This document shows positions 17,313 to 25,475 of a stretch of 64,000 nt of DNA, piece after piece. Within the stretch, counting starts at the first letter, position 1; every line of letters begins with the position of its first letter. Under the pieces are notes generated by a model. The model made no database searches, was not told the DNA's origin, and saw only the letters and a list, made by a program, of their open reading frames with translations. Location: the NCBI RefSeq assembly GCF_023502395.1, contig NZ_JAMFMB010000012.1:1-64000 (forward strand). The letters run 5' to 3'. The position numbers and the translations under genes are program-made. Origin of the DNA: Ruegeria spongiae. GTDB taxonomy: Bacteria; Pseudomonadota; Alphaproteobacteria; Rhodobacterales; Rhodobacteraceae.

Positions 17313-17325
17313 TGAAACAATTTCA
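17313..17325. promoter_or_regulatory. MetR operator (TGAA-N5-TTCA)
   Basis: The sequence TGAAACAATTTCA matches the MetR consensus TGAA-N5-TTCA exactly. It lies between divergent metF and the small gene that precedes metR, in an otherwise AT-rich 90-bp spacer. It is well placed to control both directions, including metR itself. Confidence 0.85.
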
Positions 17326-17353
17326 TAACACTCAAGTATAACATGAGGTGAGT

Positions 17354-17548
17354 ATGAGGTTGGTTCTGGCGATCCTGTTGCCGTTTTTCGTGTTCTTCAC
17401 GATCCGGCGCCCGTGGCAGGGGATATTTTGCCTGCTCTTGCAACTGACGCTGATCGGCTGGATTCCGGCGGCGATCTGGGCGGTTTATTCGCTCAGCCAA
17501 TACAAGACCGAGCGCAAGATCGAAGACAGTCTCGGACGCAGGAACTGA
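17354..17548 (+). CDS. YqaE/Pmp3-family small membrane protein
   Basis: A 64-residue protein with two hydrophobic helices (LVLAILLPFFVFFTI and LLLQLTLIGWIPAAIWAVY) joined by a short charged loop, and a basic C-terminal tail. This layout and the GWIPAAIWA segment are typical of the YqaE/Pmp3 family, which is linked to membrane potential and stress in other organisms. The ATG at 17354 with AGGTG before it is chosen over a GTG 6 bp upstream. metR follows after 6 bp, so the two are probably co-transcribed from the promoter carrying the MetR box. Confidence 0.8.
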   Translation: MRLVLAILLPFFVFFTIRRPWQGIFCLLLQLTLIGWIPAAIWAVYSLSQYKTERKIEDSLGRRN

Positions 17549-17554
17549 CCTGAT

Positions 17555-18460
17555 ATGCATATCGAATTTCGCCATTTGCGCACCATCAAGGCCATTCATG
17601 ACTATGGCGGGCTGGCGCGGGCGGCAGATCAGCTCAACATCACGCAATCGGCGTTGAGCCACCAGATCAAGGGGCTGGAAGATCAGGCCGGGGTCGAGCT
17701 GTTCGTGCGCCGCTCAAAGCCGATGCGGCTGTCCCCGGCGGGGCAGCGGCTGCTGCGGCTGGCCGAACAGGTTTTGCCGCAGGTCGAGGCGACGCTGTCC
17801 GAATTTTCCTCGCTGCGCGACGGGCGCTCGGGGCGGATGCATATCGCGATCGAGTGCCATGCCTGTTTCGAATGGCTGTTCCCGGTGCTGGAGGCGTTCC
17901 GCAAAAGCTGGCCGGATGTGGATGTTGATATTCGCCCCGGTCTTGCCTTCGACGCGCTGCCCGCGCTGCAGAAGGAAGAGGTTGATCTGGTCGTGTCCTC
18001 GGACCCCGAAGAGCTGCCCGGCGTCGAATTTGTGGAACTCTTTGACTATAATGCCGTTTTCGTGGCTGCGGCGACCCATCCTCTGGCCTCGAAGCCTTAT
18101 GTCGACGCCGAGGATTTTCGCGGCGAGACGCTGATCACCTATCCAGTCGAACGCACGCGGCTGGATGTGTTCAGCCAGTTGCTGATCCCGGCCAAAGTTG
18201 AACCTACTGCCATCCGGCAGGTCGAGCTGACGGCGGTGATCCTGCTGTTGGTGGCGTCGAACCGGGGTATCTCGGTGCTGCCCGACTGGGTGGTGCGTGA
18301 GGTGAAATACAGCTCGGACTATGTGACGCGACCCCTGACCGAAAGCGGCATCACCCGGCGTCTCTATGCGGCGATCCGGTCGGATGATATGGACAAGCCC
18401 TTCGTGCGCAAGCTGGTCGATCTGGCGCGGGTCGAGGCGCGCAAGCTGCAGACTCAATGA
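17555..18460 (+). CDS. metR: LysR-family transcriptional activator of methionine genes
   Basis: A 301-residue LysR-type regulator. The N-terminal winged HTH (residues 1-60, with ITQSALSHQIKGLE as recognition region) and effector domain closely resemble MetR: IECHACFEWLFPVLEAF near residue 100 and LITYPVERTRLDVF near 192 are MetR signatures. MetR activates methionine genes with homocysteine as co-effector. It lies next to metF, separated only by the small YqaE-like gene and a perfect MetR box, which strengthens the assignment. No metE or metH is in the window. Confidence 0.93.
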   Translation: MHIEFRHLRTIKAIHDYGGLARAADQLNITQSALSHQIKGLEDQAGVELFVRRSKPMRLSPAGQRLLRLAEQVLPQVEATLSEFSSLRDGRSGRMHIAIECHACFEWLFPVLEAFRKSWPDVDVDIRPGLAFDALPALQKEEVDLVVSSDPEELPGVEFVELFDYNAVFVAAATHPLASKPYVDAEDFRGETLITYPVERTRLDVFSQLLIPAKVEPTAIRQVELTAVILLLVASNRGISVLPDWVVREVKYSSDYVTRPLTESGITRRLYAAIRSDDMDKPFVRKLVDLARVEARKLQTQ

Positions 18461-18552
18461 CCCGCGCAGGGCCGCTATGCAAAAGCGTCCCTTGGCAAGC
18501 CATTGGGGCCGCTATATACGCGCGCGGTAACCCGGACAGGAGCCTTTGACCA

Positions 18553-19344
18553 ATGAATGGCAGCGCGAACCTCAACATCATGATCAAGGCTGCCCGCAAG
18601 GCTGGCCGGTCGCTCGTCAAGGATTTCCGCGAGGTGGAGAATCTGCAGGTCTCGGCCAAGGCGGCGGGCGACTTCGTGTCCAAGGCTGATCTGTCCGCTG
18701 AGGCGATCATCAAGGAAGAGCTGCGCGGCGCGCGCCCGACCTATGGCTGGATCGCCGAAGAGGGCGGTGCCGAGGATGGCGAAGACCCGACCCGCCGCTG
18801 GCTGGTCGACCCGCTGGACGGCACCACCAACTTTCTGCATGGGATGCCGCATTGGGCCGTTTCCATCGCGCTGGAACACAAGGGCCAGATCGTGGCCGCC
18901 GTGGTGTTCGACCCCGCCAAGGACGAGATGTTCGTGGCCGAAAAGGGCTCTGGCGCATGGCTGAACGAAAGCCGCATCCGGGTCTCCTCGCGCAATCGCA
19001 TGATCGAGTCGGTGTTCGCCACCGGTCTGCCCTTTGGCGCACGCTCGGGCGATCTGCCCGAGACGCTGCAGGATCTGGCACGCATTCTACCGGCAACGGC
19101 GGGCGTGCGCCGCTGGGGCTCTGCCGCGCTCGATCTGGCCTATGTCGCGGCGGGACGCTACGAGGGGTATTGGGAGCGCAGCCTGCAAGATTGGGACATG
19201 GCAGCGGGCATCCTGCTGGTGCGCGAGGCAGGTGGTCTGGTCGAGGCGGTGAACCCCGAGCAGAAGCTGCTGGAAAGCGGCGATGTGCTCTGCGCCAACG
19301 AGCCGATTTTCAACCAGTTCGCCAAGGTGATCCGCAACACCTGA
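18553..19344 (+). CDS. suhB: Inositol monophosphatase family protein (SuhB-type)
   Basis: A 263-residue Mg2+-dependent phosphatase. The metal site motif WLVDPLDGTTNFLHG (about 78-92) and the second motif WDMAAGILLVREAGG (about 215-229) are both intact, and the acidic EEGG is at 73-76. SuhB-type enzymes hydrolyse inositol-1-phosphate in vitro, and E. coli SuhB also acts in rRNA antitermination. Which role applies here is not visible. The length matches the family (about 265). The gene follows metR by 92 bp and is convergent with the broken GFA gene, only 5 bp between stops. Confidence 0.92.
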   Translation: MNGSANLNIMIKAARKAGRSLVKDFREVENLQVSAKAAGDFVSKADLSAEAIIKEELRGARPTYGWIAEEGGAEDGEDPTRRWLVDPLDGTTNFLHGMPHWAVSIALEHKGQIVAAVVFDPAKDEMFVAEKGSGAWLNESRIRVSSRNRMIESVFATGLPFGARSGDLPETLQDLARILPATAGVRRWGSAALDLAYVAAGRYEGYWERSLQDWDMAAGILLVREAGGLVEAVNPEQKLLESGDVLCANEPIFNQFAKVIRNT

Positions 19345-19349
19345 GCCGC

Positions 19350-19715
19350 TTAGCGGTCTGACGGATGGTTCACGCCATCCGTCCAGGGGATATCTCCGTA
19401 TGTGCGAGGATTGCCGCCGTCTATACAGCCCAGATTGACGCCGCATTCGCGCGGGTCCGCGCGGCGGCGATGATGGGTGTAGATGCCGCAGGTCTTGCAG
19501 AAGTAATGCTAGGCGGTCTGCGTGCCCCAGGAATAGAGCGTCAGATTGTCTTCGCCTTTCAGTACCTTGAGAGACGCGGCTAATGCTGTGACCGCCGCCG
19601 CGCCCCGGCGCAGGCAAAAGGAACAGTCACACCGCGCGGCAGAGGCAAGGCCTTGGGGGAAATCGGCCTCAATCTCAATGGCGCCACAATGGCAGCTGGC
19701 TTTCAGAACACTCAT
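19350..19715 (-). pseudogene. GFA-family (glutathione-dependent formaldehyde-activating-like) gene with internal amber stop
   Basis: Reading from the ATG at 19715 gives a GFA protein start (MSVLKASCHCGAIEIEAD, then CDCSFCLRR) up to LYSWGTQTA at codon 68. Codon 69 is TAG (19511-19509). The same frame then continues with the expected GFA C-terminal half (HYFCKTCGIYTHHRR ... DGVNHPSDR) to a TAA at 19352-19350. The zinc-site cysteines are therefore split by the stop. One base change (from CAG or GAG, for example) would explain it. The start overlaps the rhomboid stop by 4 bp. A recent pseudogene, a sequencing error or readthrough are all possible. An intact GFA gene exists at 36106-36495. Confidence 0.85.
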
Positions 19716-20455
19716 TTGCGGGGTACTTTCGGGATGCGGCTGGGGCTGAAGGTGTATTCGTGCTCGGGATGCGGTGGGTGACCGTGGGTTTTGCGCCAAA
19801 AGGCTGGCCCGCCCAGTTTCAGCCAGAGCGGGACGCTCAGCACCAGCCCGGCTGCAAACCCGCCGGTATGGGCCCAATAGGCGACACCACCTTCATCTGG
19901 GTCCGCGCCGAGCCCGCCAATGAATTGCATCCCCAGCCAGACGCCCAGCATGATGTAGGCAGGGATGGTGAAGACGCGGAAATAGATGATCAGGATCAAC
20001 AGGATATCGACGCGGGCTTTGGGAAACAGCAGCAGATAGCCGCCCATCACGCCCGCAATGGCACCGGAAGCGCCCACCATGGGCACGATTGATCCGGGTG
20101 CGCCCAGCACATGCAGAAACGCCGCGCCAATGCCGCTGGCCAGATAGAAGATCAGGAAGCCCAGATGCCCCATCTCGTCTTCCATATTGTCGCCGAAAAT
20201 CCACAGGAACAGCAGGTTGCCCGCCAGATGCAGCCAACCGCCATGCATGAACATCGAGGTCACATAGGTATAAAGCGCGACACCATCCGAGGCGCGGGCC
20301 GGGATCAGAGCATAGTCGAAGAAAATGCGGTTGATCCGGCGCGGGTCGTCCATGACGCCGACATAGCTGAGGAAGAACAGCAGATTGGCCGCCATCAGGG
20401 CGTAAACGACATAAGGCGTGCGCCCCGACGGGTTGTGGTCGCGAATGGGTAACAT
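19712..20455 (-). CDS. Rhomboid-family intramembrane serine protease
   Basis: A 247-residue membrane protein with about six hydrophobic helices. The rhomboid catalytic serine lies in GASGAIAGVMGGY (about residues 128-140), the catalytic His in AYWAHTGGFAAG (about 198) and the HGGWLHLAGNLLFLWIFG block of the family near 70-88. Rhomboids cleave transmembrane substrates within the membrane. The C-terminal tail is basic and histidine-rich. Ribosome binding for the ATG at 20455 is weak. The stop overlaps the start of the broken GFA gene by 4 bp, implying one transcript. The substrate is unknown. Confidence 0.92.
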   Translation of the reverse strand: MLPIRDHNPSGRTPYVVYALMAANLLFFLSYVGVMDDPRRINRIFFDYALIPARASDGVALYTYVTSMFMHGGWLHLAGNLLFLWIFGDNMEDEMGHLGFLIFYLASGIGAAFLHVLGAPGSIVPMVGASGAIAGVMGGYLLLFPKARVDILLILIIYFRVFTIPAYIMLGVWLGMQFIGGLGADPDEGGVAYWAHTGGFAAGLVLSVPLWLKLGGPAFWRKTHGHPPHPEHEYTFSPSRIPKVPRK

Positions 20456-20496
20456 GACGGGACGCTGAGCCGAATTCAGCCCAGCGTCAAGACAGG

Positions 20497-23400
20497 TTAT
20501 CCGGCGCCGCCCAACAGCGCTGCGTTGCCGCCTGCAGCCGTGGTGTCGACGCAGACATGACGCTCGCCCAGCACCCGCGCGCGGTCGGGCAGGCCGGGGA
20601 TCAGCGGCAGGATCGGACCCTGACGCCGGGCCAGATACCGCTCGATTGCGCGCGCGGTTTCCGCGTCACCCCACCAGAGCACGCCCGCGATGCCGCCCAG
20701 CGTTTCAAGCTGTTCGGGGGCGAGTGAGCCGGTGGCGCGGATCGCCATGCCGCCCAGATCCTTCACGGCTTTTGCCTGCGCCTCAACAGCGGATGCGCCG
20801 GGGCCGAGGCAGAGGAGCGGCGCGCGCGGGAATTCGCTGAGCCGGTTCGATTCACCGGTGGGGCCGGGCAGGGTTGTTGTGGTCACCCCGGCCAGTGGTC
20901 CGCTCGGCGTGGGCAATTCGGTCATGGGGTGGTCCCAGGTTTCCTCCGACGTCTGGCGGTCGGGGGCCAGAAAGCGAGCCATGTAGTTCGGCCCGCCCGC
21001 TTTTGGCCCGGTGCCGGACAGCCCCTCACCGCCGAAGGGTTGCGAGCCGACGATGGCACCGATCTGGTTGCGGTTCACATAGATGTTGCCCGCATGCACA
21101 GCCTCAGTGATGTGCTGCACGCGGTCGTCGATCCTTGTGTGCAGCCCAAAGGTCAGCCCGTAGCCGGTGGCATTGATCGCTGCGATCACCTGATCGAGTT
21201 CCGAAGATTTGAACCGCGCCACATGCAGGACCGGGCCGAAAATCTCGCGCTCCAGCGCGGCAATGCCGCTGACCTCGATCAGCGTGGGGGGGATGAAGAT
21301 GCCCTCAGGCGGCGCGGGCAGTTCCTTCAGCACCCGGCCTTCGGCGCGCGCCTTGGCGATATGATCGGCTATGACCTGACAGGCCTCGTCGTCGATCACC
21401 GGGCCGCAATCGGTTTCGATCCGCCACGGGTCGCCCAGGCACAACGCATCCATCGCGCCTTGCAGCATGGTCAGAACATCCTCGGCAATGTCTGCCTGCA
21501 GGTAGAGGCAGCGCAGCGCCGAGCAGCGCTGGCCTGCGGATTGGAAGGCGCTTTCGACGATCGCCTGTACGGCCTGTTCGGGCAGGGCGGTGGAATCGAC
21601 GATCATTGCGTTCAGACCGCCGGTTTCCGCGATCAGAGGGCTGCCCGGGGCCATATTCTCGGCCATCGCCGCGCGGATTTTCAGCGCCGTGTTTGTCGAG
21701 CCGGTGAACGCCACGCCATGCACACGCGCGTCCGAGGTGAGCGCCGCGCCCACTTCCGGTCCGCCGGGCAGCATTTGCAGCGTGGCGCGGGGAACGCCCG
21801 CTTCATGCATGAGTTGCACGGCGCGATGGGCGATCAGCGGGGTTTGGCCGGCGGGTTTGGCCAGCACTGCGTTGCCAGTGGCCAGAGCGGCTGAAATCTG
21901 ACCGGTGAATATCGCCAAGGGGAAGTTCCAAGGCGAAATGCAGGTGAAGGTGCCTGCCGGGTCTCCTGCGGGGATGTTGGCGGCGTAGTAGCGCAGAAAA
22001 TCCACCGCCTCGCGCAGTTCGGCCACCGCATCTTTCAGCGATTTGCCAGCTTCGCGGGCAACCAGTGCAAACAGTTCGCCGTAATTGGCCTCATAGAGGT
22101 CGGCGGCGCGATTCAGGATTTTCTTGCGCTCTTCGGGCACGGCATCCCATGGCTTGGCCGAGGTCAGCGCCAGTTCCACATCCGCAGCGCTGGCAGGCGC
22201 GACTGTTCCGGGAGCGTCCTGCGGCAGGGCTGGGTTGATCACCGGTTCAGCGGTCTTTGGCCGGGCATCTGCTGCCAGCAATGGCGCGGCGGACCATTGT
22301 TGGAGCTTGAAGGGGGTGCGGGCGGCCTCGATCGTCTCAAGCGTGGGCGTATGGGCCAGATCGAAGCCTTTGGAGTTGGGGCGTTCGGGGGCGAACAAGT
22401 CCGGCCCGGTCGGGATCACCTGCGCCTCCGCCTCGATCAGGTCGAACGGATTGGCGGCGACCTCTTCGGGGGGCACATCCTCATCCACGATCTGGTTCAC
22501 GAAGGAGGAGTTGGCGCCGTTCTCCAGCAGCCGACGAACCAGATAGGCCAGCAGATCGCGATGCGCGCCGACGGGCGCGTAGATTCGGCACTTGGTCTGG
22601 GCCTGTTCCATCACCAACCCGTGCAGGGTCTCGCCCATGCCGTGCAGGCGCTGGAACTCATAGGGTTGCCCCTTTGCCATATGCAGGATCGCGCTGACCG
22701 TATGGGCGTTATGGGTGGCGAATTGCGGATAGATGCGGTCGGTCATGCCCAGCAACTTGCGGGCATTGGCGATATACGAGATGTCGGTGGCGGCCTTGTT
22801 GGTGAAAACGGGGAAGCCATCGACGCCCTCGACCTGGGCGCGCTTGATCTCGGTATCCCAATAGGCGCCCTTGACCAGCCGCACCATGATCTTGCGGTCA
22901 TGGCGTTCGGCCATCTCATAGAGCGTGTCGAGCACCAGACCGGCGCGGGGGCCATAAGCCTGCACCACGATGCCGAAACCGTCCCATCCGGCCAGCGCCG
23001 GTTCACCCATCACCGCGTCGATCACCTGCAACGACAGCGACAGGCGGTCGGCTTCCTCGGCATCCACGTTCAGCCCCATGCCCGCCGCCTTGGCCAGCAG
23101 AGCCAGCGCGCGCAGGCGCGGCACAAGCTCATCCATCACGCGGGCCTCTTGCGCGACCTCATAGCGCGGATGCAGGGCCGAGAGCTTGACCGAGATGCCT
23201 GGATTGGCGCGGATATCGTCATGGGTGCAGGCCTCGGCGATGGCGGTGATCGCGCGGGAATAAGACAGGTGATAGCGGGCGGCGTCACCTTCGGTGCGCG
23301 CGGCCTCGCCCAGCATATCGTAGGAATAGGTGTAACCCTTGTCCTCCATGCCGCGGGCGCGGTCCATCGCCGAGTGAATGCTTTCGCCCAGCACGAACTG

Positions 23401-23895
23401 ACGGCCCATCTCTTTCATCGCGTGACCAACGGCAGTGCGGATCACCGGCTCACCCAGCCGTTTGATCACGCCGCGCAGCACGCCGACCGGCGATTTGGCC
23501 TCGTCCAGCACCTTGCCGGTCAGCATCAGCGCCCAGGTCGAGGCATTGACCAGCGAGGACGAGGATTGCCCCAGATGCTTGCCCCAGTCTGACGGCGCGA
23601 TCTTGTCCTCGATCAGCGCGTCGATGGTTTCGGCGTCGGGAACCCGCAGCAGCGCCTCGGCCAGACACATCAGCGCCACACCTTCATCGGTCGACAGACC
23701 GTATTCGGCCAGAAACACTTCCAACATGCCGGGCGCGGTGGTGGAACGAATGTCGCTGACCAGTGCGGCTGCGGCGGCACAAATGGCGCCGCGATCGGTG
23801 GCGCTCAGGTCGGCGGTCGCGGTCAGGTCGGCCAATACGGCGGCCTGATCGGCATAGGTGTACTGGTCGATTGTGCGGCGCAGGTCGTGTGTCAT
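20497..23895 (-). CDS. putA: Bifunctional proline dehydrogenase / L-glutamate gamma-semialdehyde dehydrogenase
   Basis: An 1132-residue PutA that oxidises proline to glutamate. The FAD-dependent proline dehydrogenase barrel spans about residues 70-460 (LVKGAYWDTEIKRAQ and the GHRDLLAYLVRRLLENGANSSFV region). The aldehyde dehydrogenase half spans about 520-1000, with ETGGLNAMIVDSTA and the catalytic Cys in FQSAGQRCSALRCLYLQ. The N-terminus lacks a ribbon-helix-helix DNA-binding domain, so regulation falls to the divergent putR. GGAGGG directly before the ATG at 23895 decides the start. It is membrane-associated through electron transfer to quinone. The C-terminal extension is conserved in long PutAs. 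Confidence 0.96.
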   Translation of the reverse strand: MTHDLRRTIDQYTYADQAAVLADLTATADLSATDRGAICAAAAALVSDIRSTTAPGMLEVFLAEYGLSTDEGVALMCLAEALLRVPDAETIDALIEDKIAPSDWGKHLGQSSSSLVNASTWALMLTGKVLDEAKSPVGVLRGVIKRLGEPVIRTAVGHAMKEMGRQFVLGESIHSAMDRARGMEDKGYTYSYDMLGEAARTEGDAARYHLSYSRAITAIAEACTHDDIRANPGISVKLSALHPRYEVAQEARVMDELVPRLRALALLAKAAGMGLNVDAEEADRLSLSLQVIDAVMGEPALAGWDGFGIVVQAYGPRAGLVLDTLYEMAERHDRKIMVRLVKGAYWDTEIKRAQVEGVDGFPVFTNKAATDISYIANARKLLGMTDRIYPQFATHNAHTVSAILHMAKGQPYEFQRLHGMGETLHGLVMEQAQTKCRIYAPVGAHRDLLAYLVRRLLENGANSSFVNQIVDEDVPPEEVAANPFDLIEAEAQVIPTGPDLFAPERPNSKGFDLAHTPTLETIEAARTPFKLQQWSAAPLLAADARPKTAEPVINPALPQDAPGTVAPASAADVELALTSAKPWDAVPEERKKILNRAADLYEANYGELFALVAREAGKSLKDAVAELREAVDFLRYYAANIPAGDPAGTFTCISPWNFPLAIFTGQISAALATGNAVLAKPAGQTPLIAHRAVQLMHEAGVPRATLQMLPGGPEVGAALTSDARVHGVAFTGSTNTALKIRAAMAENMAPGSPLIAETGGLNAMIVDSTALPEQAVQAIVESAFQSAGQRCSALRCLYLQADIAEDVLTMLQGAMDALCLGDPWRIETDCGPVIDDEACQVIADHIAKARAEGRVLKELPAPPEGIFIPPTLIEVSGIAALEREIFGPVLHVARFKSSELDQVIAAINATGYGLTFGLHTRIDDRVQHITEAVHAGNIYVNRNQIGAIVGSQPFGGEGLSGTGPKAGGPNYMARFLAPDRQTSEETWDHPMTELPTPSGPLAGVTTTTLPGPTGESNRLSEFPRAPLLCLGPGASAVEAQAKAVKDLGGMAIRATGSLAPEQLETLGGIAGVLWWGDAETARAIERYLARRQGPILPLIPGLPDRARVLGERHVCVDTTAAGGNAALLGGAG

Positions 23896-23998
23896 GGTCC
23901 CTCCGGTCTCTATGGGTAGTATACTCGCAGAAATGCGGGTCAATCGCCTGAAATTTTGGTAAGCGTGGCCTATCGGGCTGAATATGGAGGCAAATGAA
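23896..23998. promoter_or_regulatory. putA-putR divergent control region with dyads
   Basis: Two adjacent palindromes sit in the spacer: AGTATACT (23918-23925) and CGCA-GAAA-TGCG (23926-23937), followed by an A/T-rich AAATTTTGG stretch near 23951. AsnC/Lrp regulators such as PutR often bind such regions between divergent genes, so these are candidate PutR sites. Confidence 0.5.
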
Positions 23999-24475
23999 GT
24001 GCAGATGGACTTTCCCGACCTGGACCGCTTCGATCAGGCGATTCTGAAGATATTGTCCGGCGACGGGCGCATTTCGGTCGCTGATCTGGCGCGTCGCATC
24101 GGCTTGTCGAAATCCCCAACACAGGCGCGGCTGCGCAGGTTGGAAAAAGAAGGCTTCATCGCCGGTTACCGGGCGCTGATCGATCCGATCCGACTGGGGC
24201 TGGATCACGTGGCTTTTGTTGAGGTACGCCTGAAGGACACCCGCGAAAAGGCACTCGCCGAGTTCAACGCCGCCGTGCGCCAGCTGGGCGAGATCGAACA
24301 GGCGCATATGATCGCGTCGAATTTTGACTATCTGCTCAAGATCCGGACCCAGTCGATGAGCCAGTACCGCGCTGTTCTGGCCGAGAAAATCTCGACCCTG
24401 CCGCATGTGGCCAGCACCTCGACCTTTGTGGCGATGGAGGCGGTGAAAGAGACCGGGTTGCAGGGGCCGCTGTGA
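23999..24475 (+). CDS. putR: Lrp/AsnC-family proline catabolism activator
   Basis: A 158-residue Lrp/AsnC regulator. The N-terminal HTH (residues about 8-60, with ISVADLARRIGLSKSPTQARLRRLEKEG) is followed by a RAM/ligand-binding domain. In alphaproteobacteria PutR activates putA in response to proline, and the divergent position next to putA supports this. I chose GTG at 23999 because GGAGG ends 8 nt before it. The upstream ATG at 23984 overlaps that ribosome site and has none of its own, and ATG 24005 is a further option. Confidence 0.88.
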   Translation: MQMDFPDLDRFDQAILKILSGDGRISVADLARRIGLSKSPTQARLRRLEKEGFIAGYRALIDPIRLGLDHVAFVEVRLKDTREKALAEFNAAVRQLGEIEQAHMIASNFDYLLKIRTQSMSQYRAVLAEKISTLPHVASTSTFVAMEAVKETGLQGPL

Positions 24476-24517
24476 CGCGGGGCTTGACGCAGGGCCAATC
24501 CGCGCCAAGCTTGGAAC

Positions 24518-25084
24518 ATGCGACACCTTGCCGCCTGCCTGCTTTGCACCCTGACCGTGACCAGCATTGCCACGGCCGAGACCTGCCCGATGGCGCCCGA
24601 TCATTCCGCCCGTCTGGACGCGTTGATCCTTGAGGTTCAGCGCGCGCCCACCGAGGCGGAGGCGCGGCTGATCTCGAATCAGATGTGGGAATTCTGGTCT
24701 GATGCACCCAACGAACAGTCGCAGGCGATCCTGGATCGCGGCATGACAAGACGCTCTGCCTGGGACCTGCGCGGCGCGCTCGAGGATTTCAATCGGCTGG
24801 TTGTCTATTGCCCGGACTATGCCGAAGGCTACAACCAGCGCGCCTTCGTCAATTTCCTGCGCCACGATTTCGCCGAAGCGCTGGTTGATCTGGACCGGGC
24901 GCTGGCCCTGTCGCCGCGCCATGTGGCGGCGATGAGCGGCAAGGCCCTGTCGCTGATGGCGCTGGGCCGGACCGACGAGGCCAGTCTGGTGCTGGATCAG
25001 GCGCTGAAACTCAACCCGTGGCTGCCCGAGCGTAACCTGGCCGCCCCCGGTGGCCCGCTGGAGCGCAAGGGGCAGGACATCTGA
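24518..25084 (+). CDS. Exported TPR protein, unknown partner
   Basis: A 188-residue precursor with a Sec signal (MRHLAACLLCTLTVTSIATA, cleaved after ATA). Two or three tetratricopeptide repeats follow at about residues 83-165 (SAWDLRGALEDFNRLVVYCPDYAEGY, then HDFAEALVDLDRALALSPRHVAAM, then GRTDEASLVLDQALKLNPW). It is probably a periplasmic protein-protein interaction module. The gene is 42 bp after putR and ends just before tRNA-Leu. Nothing in the neighbours specifies a partner. Confidence 0.85.
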   Translation: MRHLAACLLCTLTVTSIATAETCPMAPDHSARLDALILEVQRAPTEAEARLISNQMWEFWSDAPNEQSQAILDRGMTRRSAWDLRGALEDFNRLVVYCPDYAEGYNQRAFVNFLRHDFAEALVDLDRALALSPRHVAAMSGKALSLMALGRTDEASLVLDQALKLNPWLPERNLAAPGGPLERKGQDI

Positions 25085-25143
25085 ACCGCACCCGCTTTAA
25101 CACGTTGAGATTGCCGCTATTCCGGTTTACAGCAGCAGAAGTT

Positions 25144-25229
25144 GCGGGCGTGGTGGAATGGTAGACACAGGAGACTTAAAATCTCCAGGCAGCGATGCCG
25201 TGCCGGTTCGAATCCGGCCGCCCGTACCA
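25144..25229 (+). tRNA. tRNA-Leu (anticodon UAA)
   Basis: An 86-nt tRNA with an encoded CCA (25227-25229). The acceptor stem GCGGGCG pairs with CGCCCGT (one G-U pair). The anticodon stem GGAGA/TCTCC holds the loop CTTAAAA, with TAA at 25177-25179. A class II variable arm (AGGCAGCGATGCCG) and the T-arm CCGGTTCGAATCCGG (25203-25217) follow. It reads TTA/TTG leucine codons, which are rare in this GC-rich genome. Confidence 0.97.
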
Positions 25230-25328
25230 GAATTCCGGGAGAGTACATAGAACAGACGGGCTTGCATGGCAGGCACAGCTGACCTATCTCGAAGGTCTGG
25301 AATGGAGATTTTATGTCCCGGTGAAGAG

Positions 25329-25347
25329 GGGAGGCGTCAGGCCTCCC
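25329..25347 (+). terminator. GC-rich hairpin downstream of tRNA-Leu
   Basis: A perfect 7-bp stem, GGGAGGC / GCCTCCC, with a 5-nt loop, about 100 bp past the tRNA. There is no U-tract. The rest of 25230-25475 contains no recognisable gene or integrase remnant. Confidence 0.35.
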
Positions 25348-25475
25348 GCTGCAAGACCAACAGCACAAGCGCCTGCTGAACCCGGTTCGGCTGGGCCGTT
25401 GGATTGTGATCTCAGACATCAATGAGCCTTTACACCCGAGCATGGCTTGGGACCCGGACATGAAAGTTGACCCAA

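Noticed and set aside
17266-17353. SAM-type riboswitch upstream of metF
   Set aside because: The spacer is too short and AT-rich for a SAM-II fold. The perfect MetR box explains the region better.
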